Positions 40,218 through 48,324 of a DNA stretch of 64,000 nucleotides are shown here, one piece after another. Numbering within the stretch: the first letter of the stretch is position 1; each line of letters starts with the position of its first letter. The DNA is from UBA995 sp035477115 (GTDB lineage Bacteria; Bacillota; Sulfobacillia; UBA995). Location: the NCBI GenBank assembly GCA_035477115.1, contig DATIKW010000018.1, forward strand, positions 26,343 to 90,342, given 5' to 3'. The translations under genes and the position numbers were made by a program. The notes beneath the pieces are model-generated. The model was not told the DNA's origin and ran no database searches. It was given only the letters and a program-made list of their open reading frames with translations.

Positions 40218-40751
40218 CTAGTTCTCGATCCCCTCGAGCTGGGAGAGTACGCCTTCATCTCCCCTCACGACGATGCCCTCGCTCAGCCGCCGCCGGTCGG
40301 CCGCCGACAGCCCGTCCGGCAGCGGTTCGATCGTTTCCTTGAAGAGGAGGTGGGGAGGTCGGCCGTAGAAGACCGCCAGCCGGTCCTCATGCCACCGAAG
40401 AGTACGGAATAGCTGCATCTCGGGACACAGACCGGGTGAGACCCGCACGAGTCGGGCCGTGTCGGGCTCAAACAACTCGACACGCCAGTCGGGCATGGCT
40501 GCCGCCAGGCGTTCCCGCGTCCAGCCCGCCATTCCCCCTGCCGGCGCCGAAAAATCTACTGCTCTGCGGCAGTCCGCGTAGGTGATACGCCAGGTTAGCC
40601 GCGCATCGGCCCGCAGCGTATCCTCGACCGCCGGGCCGGCCGGGGGTGCCGGCGGGATCACCGGCCGCGACGCCCGCCAGGTCAAGACCGCCCCGGCTAG
40701 AGCGACCACTCCCACACTCAAGATGAACACCCGGAAGCCCCGGCGACCCAC
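40218..40751 (-). CDS. bofC: BofC-like sporulation protein
   Basis: A 177-aa protein with an N-terminal signal/anchor helix (about residues 7-25). The C-terminal domain FYGRPPHLLFKETIEPLPDGLSAADRRRLSEGIVVRGDEGVLSQLEGIEN matches BofC. BofC in Bacillus is a forespore-produced inhibitor of SpoIVB signalling to pro-sigma-K. The middle TWRITYADCRRAVDF corresponds to the BofC intermembrane region. Position next to ruvCAB is the same as in Bacillus, which strengthens the call. The start is GTG with GGGAGG. Confidence 0.8.
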   Translation of the reverse strand: MGRRGFRVFILSVGVVALAGAVLTWRASRPVIPPAPPAGPAVEDTLRADARLTWRITYADCRRAVDFSAPAGGMAGWTRERLAAAMPDWRVELFEPDTARLVRVSPGLCPEMQLFRTLRWHEDRLAVFYGRPPHLLFKETIEPLPDGLSAADRRRLSEGIVVRGDEGVLSQLEGIEN

Positions 40752-40813
40752 CGGCCCCTCCCGCCATGCGATTTGCCGGTAGTATCACCGCCCCGTTCCC
40801 GGGGCATGCGACC

Positions 40814-41386
40814 TCAAGGAGCAGGGATACCCATCACAAACCGGTTCAGCATCCAGAGTAGCCCGGGCAGGCCGGGTATGAGCGCTACCAGGGTGAGGAG
40901 AGCCAGCCCTACCCGCGCCACGGTGAGCCGTGCATCCGGTTCCTCCCCGCCCTCCAGGATGTAAGTGGCCAGTAGACCGAGCGCCCCGAGAAAGGGCAGC
41001 AGGATCCAGTAGCCGAGGTTGGTCACCACCAGCAACTGGCTCGCCCCAAGCCGGGCCAATAGTCTGGTCTCCCCCAGCTCCACTTGGGCTCGGCCGGCGA
41101 GCGGCCGGTTCACCAGCCAGTAACCTGGCTCAGCATCAGGACGTCGCAGCGTAGCCGTAGGCGTCAGCTGAAGATCCAGGAGGACGGGCCCGGCGGCGGG
41201 ATCCAGTTCACCCGGGGTCCCGACCTCGTACACAATGCCGGTCGCGCGGATGGTCTCGATGGGGCGCGCTGTCCATACACCCCGTCCGGTCATGAGGAGC
41301 AAAGTCACCCAGATGACGGCGAATGCAGCCACCGGCACAAGCAGATAGTAGCGGCGGATGGCTGACGGTCGGGGAACCCAGGTCAC
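40814..41386 (-). CDS. Membrane protein of unknown function
   Basis: About 190 aa. It has an N-terminal helix (roughly residues 12-31, LLVPVAAFAVIWVTLLLM), then an extracytoplasmic domain ending QVELGETRLLARLGASQ. Two further helices follow (YWILLPFLGALGLLATYIL and VGLALLTLVALIPGLPGLLWML). No enzyme motif is seen and I do not recognise the family. The ribosome site GGAGG is too close to the ATG at 41392 and correctly spaced for the GTG at 41386, which is chosen. It precedes bofC on the same strand and is divergent from the folT riboswitch, so it may share the bofC-ruv operon. Confidence 0.6.
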   Translation of the reverse strand: MTWVPRPSAIRRYYLLVPVAAFAVIWVTLLLMTGRGVWTARPIETIRATGIVYEVGTPGELDPAAGPVLLDLQLTPTATLRRPDAEPGYWLVNRPLAGRAQVELGETRLLARLGASQLLVVTNLGYWILLPFLGALGLLATYILEGGEEPDARLTVARVGLALLTLVALIPGLPGLLWMLNRFVMGIPAP

Positions 41387-41468
41387 GGTCATCGCCTCCT
41401 TGGTCCTCCGGTGTTCGGCAGGACCGTGTTTGACTACCGGACAACGACCTGATAAAATGCTCGGCGAA

Positions 41469-41575
41469 GGCAGAGTAGGCACTGCGCGTCAAGTGTCAGG
41501 GGATGGGAAGTCGCCTCTGAACGAAAGGCTGCTTGGCCTGCGGTGCAGGTGCCGCGTCCGCTGCCACCCGAGGGG
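41469..41575 (+). ncRNA. Tetrahydrofolate riboswitch upstream of folT
   Basis: The segment has the THF-I aptamer architecture. A closing stem GGCAG/CTGCC (41469-41473 with 41571-41575) is followed by AGTAG. GGCACTGC pairs with GCAGGTGCC to form the second stem. Conserved joining elements GCGTCAAGTG, GGGGATGGGAAGTCGCC and ACGAAAGG, with CCTGCGGTG before the 3' strand, match the published consensus. It precedes the folate transporter gene folT, the most common THF-riboswitch target. Identification is by eye. A covariance-model score was not computed. Confidence 0.85.
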
Positions 41576-41584
41576 AAGAGGTAA

Positions 41585-41645
41585 CAAACCTCCCTTTTCT
41601 TCGGTGGGGCGTCTGCCGCCCGAAGCCGAAGCGAAGGGAGGTGAA
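41585..41645 (+). promoter_or_regulatory. Riboswitch expression platform sequestering the folT ribosome site
   Basis: ACCTCCCTT...CTTCGG (from ~41588) is complementary to CCGAAG...AAGGGAGGT ending at ~41642, which contains the folT Shine-Dalgarno GGGAGGTGA. An alternative small hairpin GAGGT-AACAA-ACCTC (41578-41592) would occupy the anti-Shine-Dalgarno strand and free the ribosome site. This suggests translational control by folate rather than termination. Confidence 0.6.
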
Positions 41646-41649
41646 GACA

Positions 41650-42222
41650 GTGATTCGAACCCGCACCCTCGCCTATCTGGGGTTGCTCACCGCCACGAGT
41701 GTGGTCCTGACCCGGTTCTTCGCCGTGATGCTGCCCATTGGCGGGGTCGGAGCCCTGCGGTTGTCTTTCGGCGAGGTGCCGATCATCCTGTCGGGGCTCT
41801 TGTTTGGCCCGGTGGCCGGAGGCGCGGTGGGGGCGCTCGCCGACCTGATCGGTTTCCCAATCAACCCTTTCGGCGGAGCCTACTTCCCGCCCCTGACCCT
41901 CACGTCGGCGCTTCACGGCATCCTGCCCCCGCTGCTCATCCGGTTGTACGCCAGGGCGCCTTACCGCTGGCGCGATCTCGGGGCAACCGTCCTGCTCAAT
42001 GACCTGGTCGTCGCGGTGGTCCTCCAAACGCTCTTCCTTTCGATACTGCTGGACCGCGCGATCCTGGTGCTGTTGCCGTTACGGTTGCTGGGTCGCTTGC
42101 TGCTCATCCCCGTCTACACGACCGTCCTGTATCTCGCCGCGACTTCCTACTACGCCCTCGACCGCAATCGGCCGCTCCTCGGCCTTGCCGGACCGCGCGG
42201 ACCGGGAGCATCAGGCCGGTGA
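41650..42222 (+). CDS. folT: FolT, substrate-binding (S) component of a folate ECF transporter
   Basis: A 190-aa integral membrane S component. The sequence RLSFGEVPIILSGLLFGPVAGGAVGALADLIGFPINPFGGAYFPPLTLTSALHGILPPLLIRL is typical of folate-type S components. About six helices are predicted. It would work with a shared EcfAA'T energising module, which is not in the window. The start is GTG, 8 nt after GGAGG. The THF riboswitch just upstream supports the substrate call. Confidence 0.88.
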   Translation: MIRTRTLAYLGLLTATSVVLTRFFAVMLPIGGVGALRLSFGEVPIILSGLLFGPVAGGAVGALADLIGFPINPFGGAYFPPLTLTSALHGILPPLLIRLYARAPYRWRDLGATVLLNDLVVAVVLQTLFLSILLDRAILVLLPLRLLGRLLLIPVYTTVLYLAATSYYALDRNRPLLGLAGPRGPGASGR

Positions 42223-42235
42223 TTTGCCCCACGCT

Positions 42236-42261
42236 GCGGGGCCGGCTTGAGCCGGCCCCGC
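42236..42261. terminator. Bidirectional terminator between folT and yebC
   Basis: GCGGGGCCGGC (42236-42246) pairs with GCCGGCCCCGC (42251-42261) across a TTGA loop. This is a perfect 11-bp stem in the 44-bp gap between convergent genes. There is no poly-U run on either strand, so termination is inferred from position and stem strength. Confidence 0.65.
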
Positions 42262-42266
42262 GGCGG

Positions 42267-42986
42267 TCATCCCATCGCCACATTGGCATGGACTCGCTGC
42301 ACGTCCTCAAGCTCATCGAGTTCTGCCAGCAACTCCACCGCCGCGTCGGCCTGGTCTCCGGGGACCTCCACGGTCATCCGGGGGACCAGGGTGACTTCCG
42401 CCTCCTTGACGGTAATGCCCAGAGCTTCCAGCGCTGCCCGTACCCGATCGCGGTCGCGGGGGTCGGCGGTGATCAGGTAGTCGCCTTCCCTTCGGGCCAG
42501 GTCCTCGGCGCCGGCGTCCAGTGCCGCCGCCAGCATCCGTCCCTCGGCAACCTCCCCGTCCGCGGTGATCAGGGCCTTCTGGTCGAACATCCAGACCACG
42601 CAGCCAGCCTCGCCCAGACTGCCGCCGTGCCGGGCAAAAACGTGACGCACCGCGGCCGCCGTCCGCCTTCGGTTATCGGTGACCGTCTCCACCACGACCG
42701 CGATACCCCCCGGACCGTATCCCTCATAGAGCGACTCCTCGAGTTGCGCGCCCGCCAATTCTCCCGTCCCCTTGAGGATCGCCCGCTGCAGATTGCCGGC
42801 GGGTATGTTCGCCTCCCGGGCCCTGGCGATGGCTTCGCGCAACCGGGGGTTGGCCTCAGGGTTAGGACCGCCTTGCCGGGCGGCCACCGTCAACTCGCGC
42901 GCAAGTCGGGAGAAGACCCGACCTTTCTGCTCGTCCACCTGAGCCTTACGGCGCTTGATATTCGCCCACTTCGAGTGACCGGACAT
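42267..42986 (-). CDS. YebC/PmpR family regulator or translation factor
   Basis: A 239-aa member of the YebC family: MSGHSKWANIKRRKAQVDEQKGRVFSRLARELTVAARQGGPNPEANPRLREAI is the signature N-terminus. GGSLGEAGCVVWMFDQKALI and YEGYGPGGIAVVVE are also conserved. YebC proteins are annotated as transcriptional regulators, and recent work links them to relief of ribosome stalling. It lies 16 nt after nadE on the minus strand. Confidence 0.93.
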   Translation of the reverse strand: MSGHSKWANIKRRKAQVDEQKGRVFSRLARELTVAARQGGPNPEANPRLREAIARAREANIPAGNLQRAILKGTGELAGAQLEESLYEGYGPGGIAVVVETVTDNRRRTAAAVRHVFARHGGSLGEAGCVVWMFDQKALITADGEVAEGRMLAAALDAGAEDLARREGDYLITADPRDRDRVRAALEALGITVKEAEVTLVPRMTVEVPGDQADAAVELLAELDELEDVQRVHANVAMG

Positions 42987-43002
42987 ACTGCAGCCATCCC
43001 AC

Positions 43003-43746
43003 CTAACGTCGGGGCATGGGCGGCAATTGGCGCTTGTGCCGGCCGCGCCTGGCGAGGGCCCGCGCCCGATCCTCCACGCGGCGCGGTCCTCTTCCCGTCA
43101 ACAGGTAGGCGTCGAGTTCCGCGTAGGTCAGGCCGAGTTCCCCTTCATCGGTCTGACCCGCCCATAGACCGGCCGTGGGCGGACGTTCGAGCACCGCGGC
43201 CGGCACCCCGAGATGCTGCCCCAACTTCCGGACCTGGCTCTTCACCAGCCGCGCCAGAGGGAGCAGGTCCACCCCGCCGTCGCCGTATTTGGTGAAATAA
43301 CCCAGTTCCAGTTCACAGCGATTACCGCTGCCGACGACGAGGTAGTTGAGGAGGTTGGCATGATAGTAGAGGCAAGCCATCCGCAGGCGCGCCTTGAGAT
43401 TGCCTTCGGGCAAGCGCCGGGCGGCGCCGTCGCCCGACTGCCCGATCTCGCCCAGCAGTGCGCGATAAGCCGGCCCGAGATCGACCACGCGTACCGGCAC
43501 GGCCAACTCGCGGGCAACGTCCCGGGCGAGGTCCACATCACGGTTGTCGCTCTCACAGGGCAAGATCAAGCCCAGCGTCGAATCGGGAAAAGCTCGCCGG
43601 ACCAGGCCCGCCACCACGGCCGAGTCGAGCCCCCCGCTGAGCCCCAGCACGCCTCCGACCGCCCCGGCCGACCGCACCCGCCGCCGGATCCATCCGGCCA
43701 ACCGGGCGGCGGTTGCCCGGGCGTCAAACGATTCCGAACCACTCAT
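43003..43746 (-). CDS. nadE: NAD synthetase, ammonia dependent
   Basis: A 247-aa ATP-PPase that amidates deamido-NAD+. The PP-loop is GLSGGLDSAVVAGLV near residue 36. GSGNRCELELGYFTKYGDGGVDLLPLA is the NadE substrate block. PTAGLWAGQTDEGELGLTY is the C-terminal signature. No glutaminase domain is present, so it uses free ammonia. The ATG overlaps the larE stop (ATGA). Confidence 0.93.
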   Translation of the reverse strand: MSGSESFDARATAARLAGWIRRRVRSAGAVGGVLGLSGGLDSAVVAGLVRRAFPDSTLGLILPCESDNRDVDLARDVARELAVPVRVVDLGPAYRALLGEIGQSGDGAARRLPEGNLKARLRMACLYYHANLLNYLVVGSGNRCELELGYFTKYGDGGVDLLPLARLVKSQVRKLGQHLGVPAAVLERPPTAGLWAGQTDEGELGLTYAELDAYLLTGRGPRRVEDRARALARRGRHKRQLPPMPRR

Positions 43747-44555
43747 CCGTTTCGCTCCTCCGCGCTCAAAGCCTCATTCATGCTGCCACTACGATAGCCA
43801 CACAGGTCGAGGCTGACCCAAGCATAACCGATCGCCCGCAGGCGGTCCACCACCCCGGCCCGCGCGGCGAACAACTCTCCCAATTGTTCGCGGCCCACCT
43901 CGATGCTGGCCAAGCGACCATGGTGGCGGACGCGAACCTGGCGAAAGCCCAGCGAACGCAGAAAGTCCTCGGCCGCGCTTACTTGGGCGAGCGCTTCATG
44001 GTCGATGGCCTGCCCGTAGGGGAAGCGGCTGGCAAGGCAAGCCATGGCCGGCCGGTCCCAGGTGTCGAGACCTCGTTCCCGGGATAGCTGCCGCACCGTA
44101 GGCTTGTCCAACCCCGCCTCCAGCAACGGGCTGCGTACGCCCAGTTCTCGAGCAGCCCGGGAGCCGGGACGAAAGTCCGCCAGGTCGCTCGTCGTGGAAC
44201 CGTCGGCCACCCAGGCCAGTCCCTGTTCTTCGGCCATGGCAACCAAGCGGGTGAACAGCTCGCGTTTGCAGTGATAGCATCGATCGGGGGGGTTAGACCG
44301 GAAGTCGGGGTCGTCGAGTTCCCGGGTGGTGATAGTCAGGTGCCGGACACCGATGCGTAAGGCCGCACGACCGGCCGATTCCTGGTCGCTCCCGGGATAG
44401 GTGGGCGACAGCGCCGTTACCGCTATGACGCCCTTTCCCAGGACTTCCACCGCGACGTCCAGGAGGAAGGTGGAATCGACCCCGCCGGAATAGGCAACCA
44501 GGACCGTACGCATGTCCTCCAGTATCTGGCGTAATCGAATCATCGCCAAGGTCAC
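43743..44555 (-). CDS. larE: LarE-type sacrificial sulfur transferase
   Basis: A 270-aa ATP-PPase (PP-loop AYSGGVDSTFLLDV near residue 21). DRCYHCKRELF near residue 91 and PAMACLASRFPYG, with Cys at residue 173, correspond to the sacrificial cysteine block of LarE. LarE makes the thioacids of the nickel-pincer nucleotide cofactor of lactate racemase. larB, larC and larA are not in the window, so the enzyme may serve another pincer-nucleotide enzyme or another sulfur transfer. The start is GTG with a weak ribosome site. nadE is coupled downstream, and NAD-derived precursor use makes the pairing sensible. Confidence 0.82.
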   Translation of the reverse strand: MTLAMIRLRQILEDMRTVLVAYSGGVDSTFLLDVAVEVLGKGVIAVTALSPTYPGSDQESAGRAALRIGVRHLTITTRELDDPDFRSNPPDRCYHCKRELFTRLVAMAEEQGLAWVADGSTTSDLADFRPGSRAARELGVRSPLLEAGLDKPTVRQLSRERGLDTWDRPAMACLASRFPYGQAIDHEALAQVSAAEDFLRSLGFRQVRVRHHGRLASIEVGREQLGELFAARAGVVDRLRAIGYAWVSLDLCGYRSGSMNEALSAEERNG

Positions 44556-44589
44556 AGATCTACCCCTGCCCTGAAAGAGTGATGATAGG

Positions 44590-44690
44590 CTTCCTCATTG
44601 CTCGCTTCGGCTCCTGCCGATGCCAGCCAGCCCTTGATGTCCCCCGGCGCGCTGGGAGCAGGAGAGGCTGGCAGCGAGGAGGAAGGCTTC
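44590..44690 (+). promoter_or_regulatory. Structured 5' leader of the second DMT transporter gene
   Basis: CTTCCTC and CTCGCT (about 44590-44606) pair with AGCGAG and GAGGAAG (about 44673-44684) as a long outer stem. Inside, CTCCTG (44611-44616) can pair with CAGGAG (44659-44664), while GCCAGCC (44622-44628) can pair with GGCTGGC (44666-44672). The last two pairings cross, so they form either a pseudoknot or two alternative states. The pattern resembles a riboswitch or attenuator leader, but I match it to no known class. Confidence 0.4.
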
Positions 44691-44731
44691 ATGTGTACGC
44701 GAGACCGAACCGTGTTGAAGGAGACTGGCCC

Positions 44732-45625
44732 TTGACCTCGCCTCGCCTCACGCTCGCCGATGCCTTCCTGTCAGCCGTCGTACTGCTATGGGGTGTGCAC
44801 TTCGTGGTCGCCAAGCGGGTGATGACGGTCCTCGACCCGCTGGCCTTCGCGCTGGTCCGTTTCGCCCTCGCTTCGGTCCTCCTGCTGATCGTGGCCGCCC
44901 GGGGGGGACGGCCCCGCTTCAGCCCACGGGACTGGATACAGGTCGGCTGGCTCGGTCTGCTCACCGGAGCCAACCAGGTGCTGTGGCTGCGGGGGCTGGA
45001 GTTGACCGGCGCCGGGGATGCCGCCCTGATCATGGCCTCATCGCCTGCGTTCGTCGCCATCATACGCTGGGCGGGAGGAGAACGGCCGGTAATGCTCACG
45101 GTCGGCGGGCTGGCCGTGGCCATGGCGGGCGTCGGCCTGATCGCCACTCCCCATGGGCCGGGAGGGCTTCAGCCGATGGGAGGCGTATTGATGCTGGGCG
45201 CCGCCATCACCTGGGCCCTATACACTGCTTCCGGACCGAGACTGCTAAACCACCATCCTGCCTTGCCGGTGACTGCGGGCGCCTTCCTGGTGGCCACTGC
45301 CGTGCTGATCGTGCCCGGCCTGGCCCCCGCCGTGGCCGCGCCCTGGGGACAGCTCACCCCGATGCTCTGGTTGGAACTCGGCTACTCCGCTTTCCTCGCC
45401 GGGAGCGTCGCGTGGGTGTTGTGGTACCGTGCGGTCTCCCAGATCGGGCCTACCCGGGTGATGGTCTATCAGTACTTCATCCCCGTGGTGGCCGCCCTGG
45501 CCGCCGCCGCCTGGCTCGGTGAAAGCTTCGCCCCCCGACAGATGCTGGGGGCAACCCTGGTGATCGGGGGCACGCTTGCGGTGCGACTTTCCTTACCGGT
45601 TGCCAAAGCGCTCGCGTCCGAATGA
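44732..45625 (+). CDS. EamA/DMT-family transporter
   Basis: About 297 aa with ten helices in two EamA repeats: ADAFLSAVVLLWGVHFVVAKRVM and GGVLMLGAAITWALYTASGPRLL. The C-terminal YQYFIPVVAALAAAAWLGESFAPRQMLGATLVIGGTLAVRL is typical. The TTG at 44732 follows AAGGAG by 8 nt. The open frame continues 51 codons upstream through the structured leader and is rejected. The substrate is unknown. The Ca-type ATPase gene follows after 47 bp on the same strand. Confidence 0.85.
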   Translation: MTSPRLTLADAFLSAVVLLWGVHFVVAKRVMTVLDPLAFALVRFALASVLLLIVAARGGRPRFSPRDWIQVGWLGLLTGANQVLWLRGLELTGAGDAALIMASSPAFVAIIRWAGGERPVMLTVGGLAVAMAGVGLIATPHGPGGLQPMGGVLMLGAAITWALYTASGPRLLNHHPALPVTAGAFLVATAVLIVPGLAPAVAAPWGQLTPMLWLELGYSAFLAGSVAWVLWYRAVSQIGPTRVMVYQYFIPVVAALAAAAWLGESFAPRQMLGATLVIGGTLAVRLSLPVAKALASE

Positions 45626-45672
45626 CCTCCTACGGCCGCGCATAGGCTGCCGCCGAAAGGGGTCGGGAAGGC

Positions 45673-48324
45673 GTGCGCCCCGTTCCCAGCGAGCTTCCGT
45701 GTCCGTGGCATGCATTCTCCGTAGCGGACGTCGCGGCCAGGCTGAGTACCGATCTCCGGGATGGACTGCCCGTGGCCGAAGTGGCCCGGCGCCGCGCCCA
45801 TTATGGGTCAAACCGGTTGGTCGAAGCCAGACCCCCCGGATTCCTGCACACCCTGGCGCTGCAGTTTGCCGACTTCATGGTCGGGGTGTTGATGGCCGCG
45901 GCCGTACTGTCGCTGCTTCTCGGCGAACTGGTCGACTTCATCACCATCATCGCGATAGTGATGGTCAACGCGCTGCTCGGGGCCGTGCAGACCCACCGGG
46001 CGGAACGTTCGCTGGCGGCGCTGCGCGATCTGGCCGCGCCCGCCGCCCGGGTAATACGGGCCGGCCAACTTGTGCCGGTGGGCGCGGATGAACTGGTGCC
46101 GGGAGACGTGGTGCTCCTTGAGCCCGGCGACCGGGTGCCGGCCGACCTGCGGCTCGTGGAGACCTGGGCTCTGGAAGCAGACGAGTCGCCGCTCACCGGC
46201 GAGTCGATCCCGGTGGAAAAGCGAGCCGCACCGGTACTAGCCCCGCCTACGGCCCTCGGCGACCGCCGCAATCTGCTGTTCAGCTCGACAACGGTGGTCC
46301 GCGGCACCTGCCGGGCGCTGGTGGTCGCCACCGGGATGGATACGGAACTCGGCAAGGTGGCAGCCATGCTCCGGCCGGGGCCGCGCGACGCCACTCCCTT
46401 GGAGGGACGCTTGAGCGAACTCGGCCGCGTGCTGGTGCTCATCTGCCTGACGGTGTGCGCTCTGGTTGTCGTGATGGGCCTCGGCCGAGGCGAGGCTTTC
46501 GCGCCGATGCTGCTCACCGGAGTCAGCTTGGCGGTAGCGGCTATACCCGAGGGTCTGCCGGCGGTCGTCACCATCGCGCTCGCCACCGGCGTCCAGCGGA
46601 TGGCCGATCGGCGGGTGATCATCCGGCGGCTGCCGGCCGTGGAAACCCTGGGATGCACGACCGTCATTTGCACCGATAAGACGGGCACGCTCACCGAGAA
46701 CCGGATGACGTTGCGGGAGCTACACCCGGGCGGGCCGGCGGAGTTGGCGGCGGGGCTCCTCTGCTGCAATGCGCGGCTGACGGCCGGCGGGAGGGACGCT
46801 CGCGGCGACCCCACCGAAGCGGCCCTGGTCCTGGCTGCAGCCGCTTCCGGGATCACCCGGGAGGCGGTCGAGGCGGCCTACCCCCGCGCGGCAGAAATCC
46901 CCTTCGAGCCGGAACGCCGCCGCATGACCACCCTGCATTCGCGGCGAGGGAGGGGCGTCCTGGACCGTCTGCTGGGTCGCGACGTCCGGCATTTCCTGGT
47001 CACCAAGGGGGCGCCTGATGCCGTCCTGCCCCTCTGTGCCGCCCGCCAGGACGGAGACCGGCGAGTTCCCATGGACCCGGCGGCGCGGGCGGAGTGCCTC
47101 CGCCGGGCGGAGGACCTCGCGGGACGCGGGCTGCGGGTGCTCGCCATCGCCTACCGCCCGCTCTACCGGACGCCCGGGGGGCGGCCCGAGCCCGAACTCG
47201 AGCGGGACTTGTGTCTCCTGGCCCTGGCCGCGATCGCCGACCCACCCCGGGCTGAGGTGCCCGAAGCGCTTCGCGTCTGCCGCCGGGCGGGCGTCCGCGT
47301 GCTGATGTTGACCGGCGACCACCCGGCGACCGCGCGCAGCATCGCCGAGGAACTAGGCCTGCTTGAGCGGCAGGAGGCCGTCGTCACCGGCGCCGAACTC
47401 GAGGCGATGGACGACCGGCGGTTGGCCCGGACCATCCGCACCGCCACCGTGTTTGCCCGGGTGTCCCCCGCCGACAAACTGCGGCTCGTCCGAGCCGTAC
47501 GCCGCCAAGGACATATCGTCGCCATGACCGGCGATGGCATCAACGATGCCCCGGCGCTGAAGGAGGCGGATATCGGGGTGGCCATGGGCCAGACCGGCAC
47601 GGACGTGGCCCGCGAGGCATCGGCTATGGTCCTCCTCGACGACGACTTCACCGGGATCGTCCAGGCGATCCTCGAGGGAAGGGCCATCTACGACAATATC
47701 CGCAAATTCCTGCGTTACCTCCTGGCCTGCAATGCCGGGGAGATCCTGGTCATGCTGGGAGCTTCCTTGTTACACCAGCCGCTCCCGCTCTTGCCGGTGC
47801 AGATCCTCTGGGTCAATCTGGTGACGGACGGGCTGCCGGCCATCGCCCTCGGGCTGGGCCGACCCGACCCCGGGGTTGCCGATCGCCCGCCGCGTCCCCC
47901 CGGCGAGAGCATCTTCGCCCGGCGGCTGGGGGTCAAGATCGCCGGCCGGGGCATGCTCATCGGCCTGGGATCGCTGGCGGCGTTCCTGTACGGGCGGCAT
48001 GCCTTCCCCGCCGACCTGACGCTGGCGAGGACGATGTGTTTCGCCACGCTCGTCCTCGCCCAGCTCCTGCACGCCTTCGATTGCCGGTCGGAGCACCGTT
48101 CGCTCGTGGAAACCGGCTTGCTCGCGAATCTCCCCTTACTGGCGGCCGTATCCTGCTCGGCCCTGATGCTGCTTGCGGTCATCTACCTGCCCGCCCTGCA
48201 ACCGGTCTTCCGAACCATGCCGCTCGGCCTCGGAGAGTGGGCAGCGGTCCTGGCCGCAGCGGCCTCAAGCCAGGTACTGGTGGGCATCAGGCGGCTCCTC
48301 CGTCACCAGGGCTGGCTTCGCTAG
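45673..48324 (+). CDS. P-type Ca2+-transporting ATPase (type IIA)
   Basis: An 883-aa P2-type cation pump. The actuator domain has DESPLTGESIPVEK. The phosphorylation motif is CTDKTGTLTENRM with D335. Hinge motifs are MLTGDHPATA and MTGDGINDAPALK. Ion-site helices carry AAIPEGLPAVV (M4 Glu), LLACNAGEIL (M5 Asn/Glu) and NLVTDGLPAIALG (M6 Asn, Thr, Asp), the combination seen in SERCA/PacL pumps. It should export Ca2+, possibly Mn2+. The start is GTG with an AAAGGGG-like site. The stop overlaps the stop of the convergent yunB gene (CTAG). Confidence 0.92.
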   Translation: MRPVPSELPCPWHAFSVADVAARLSTDLRDGLPVAEVARRRAHYGSNRLVEARPPGFLHTLALQFADFMVGVLMAAAVLSLLLGELVDFITIIAIVMVNALLGAVQTHRAERSLAALRDLAAPAARVIRAGQLVPVGADELVPGDVVLLEPGDRVPADLRLVETWALEADESPLTGESIPVEKRAAPVLAPPTALGDRRNLLFSSTTVVRGTCRALVVATGMDTELGKVAAMLRPGPRDATPLEGRLSELGRVLVLICLTVCALVVVMGLGRGEAFAPMLLTGVSLAVAAIPEGLPAVVTIALATGVQRMADRRVIIRRLPAVETLGCTTVICTDKTGTLTENRMTLRELHPGGPAELAAGLLCCNARLTAGGRDARGDPTEAALVLAAAASGITREAVEAAYPRAAEIPFEPERRRMTTLHSRRGRGVLDRLLGRDVRHFLVTKGAPDAVLPLCAARQDGDRRVPMDPAARAECLRRAEDLAGRGLRVLAIAYRPLYRTPGGRPEPELERDLCLLALAAIADPPRAEVPEALRVCRRAGVRVLMLTGDHPATARSIAEELGLLERQEAVVTGAELEAMDDRRLARTIRTATVFARVSPADKLRLVRAVRRQGHIVAMTGDGINDAPALKEADIGVAMGQTGTDVAREASAMVLLDDDFTGIVQAILEGRAIYDNIRKFLRYLLACNAGEILVMLGASLLHQPLPLLPVQILWVNLVTDGLPAIALGLGRPDPGVADRPPRPPGESIFARRLGVKIAGRGMLIGLGSLAAFLYGRHAFPADLTLARTMCFATLVLAQLLHAFDCRSEHRSLVETGLLANLPLLAAVSCSALMLLAVIYLPALQPVFRTMPLGLGEWAAVLAAAASSQVLVGIRRLLRHQGWLR

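Noticed and set aside
41651..41668. tRNA T-loop-like GATTCGAACCCGCACC
   Set aside because: It is inside the folT coding sequence, and no acceptor stem or anticodon arm surrounds it.
44716..44732. S-box (SAM) riboswitch-like GGAGACTGGCCC
   Set aside because: The rest of the S-box core is missing and the sequence is explained by the ribosome site and first codons of the DMT transporter gene.
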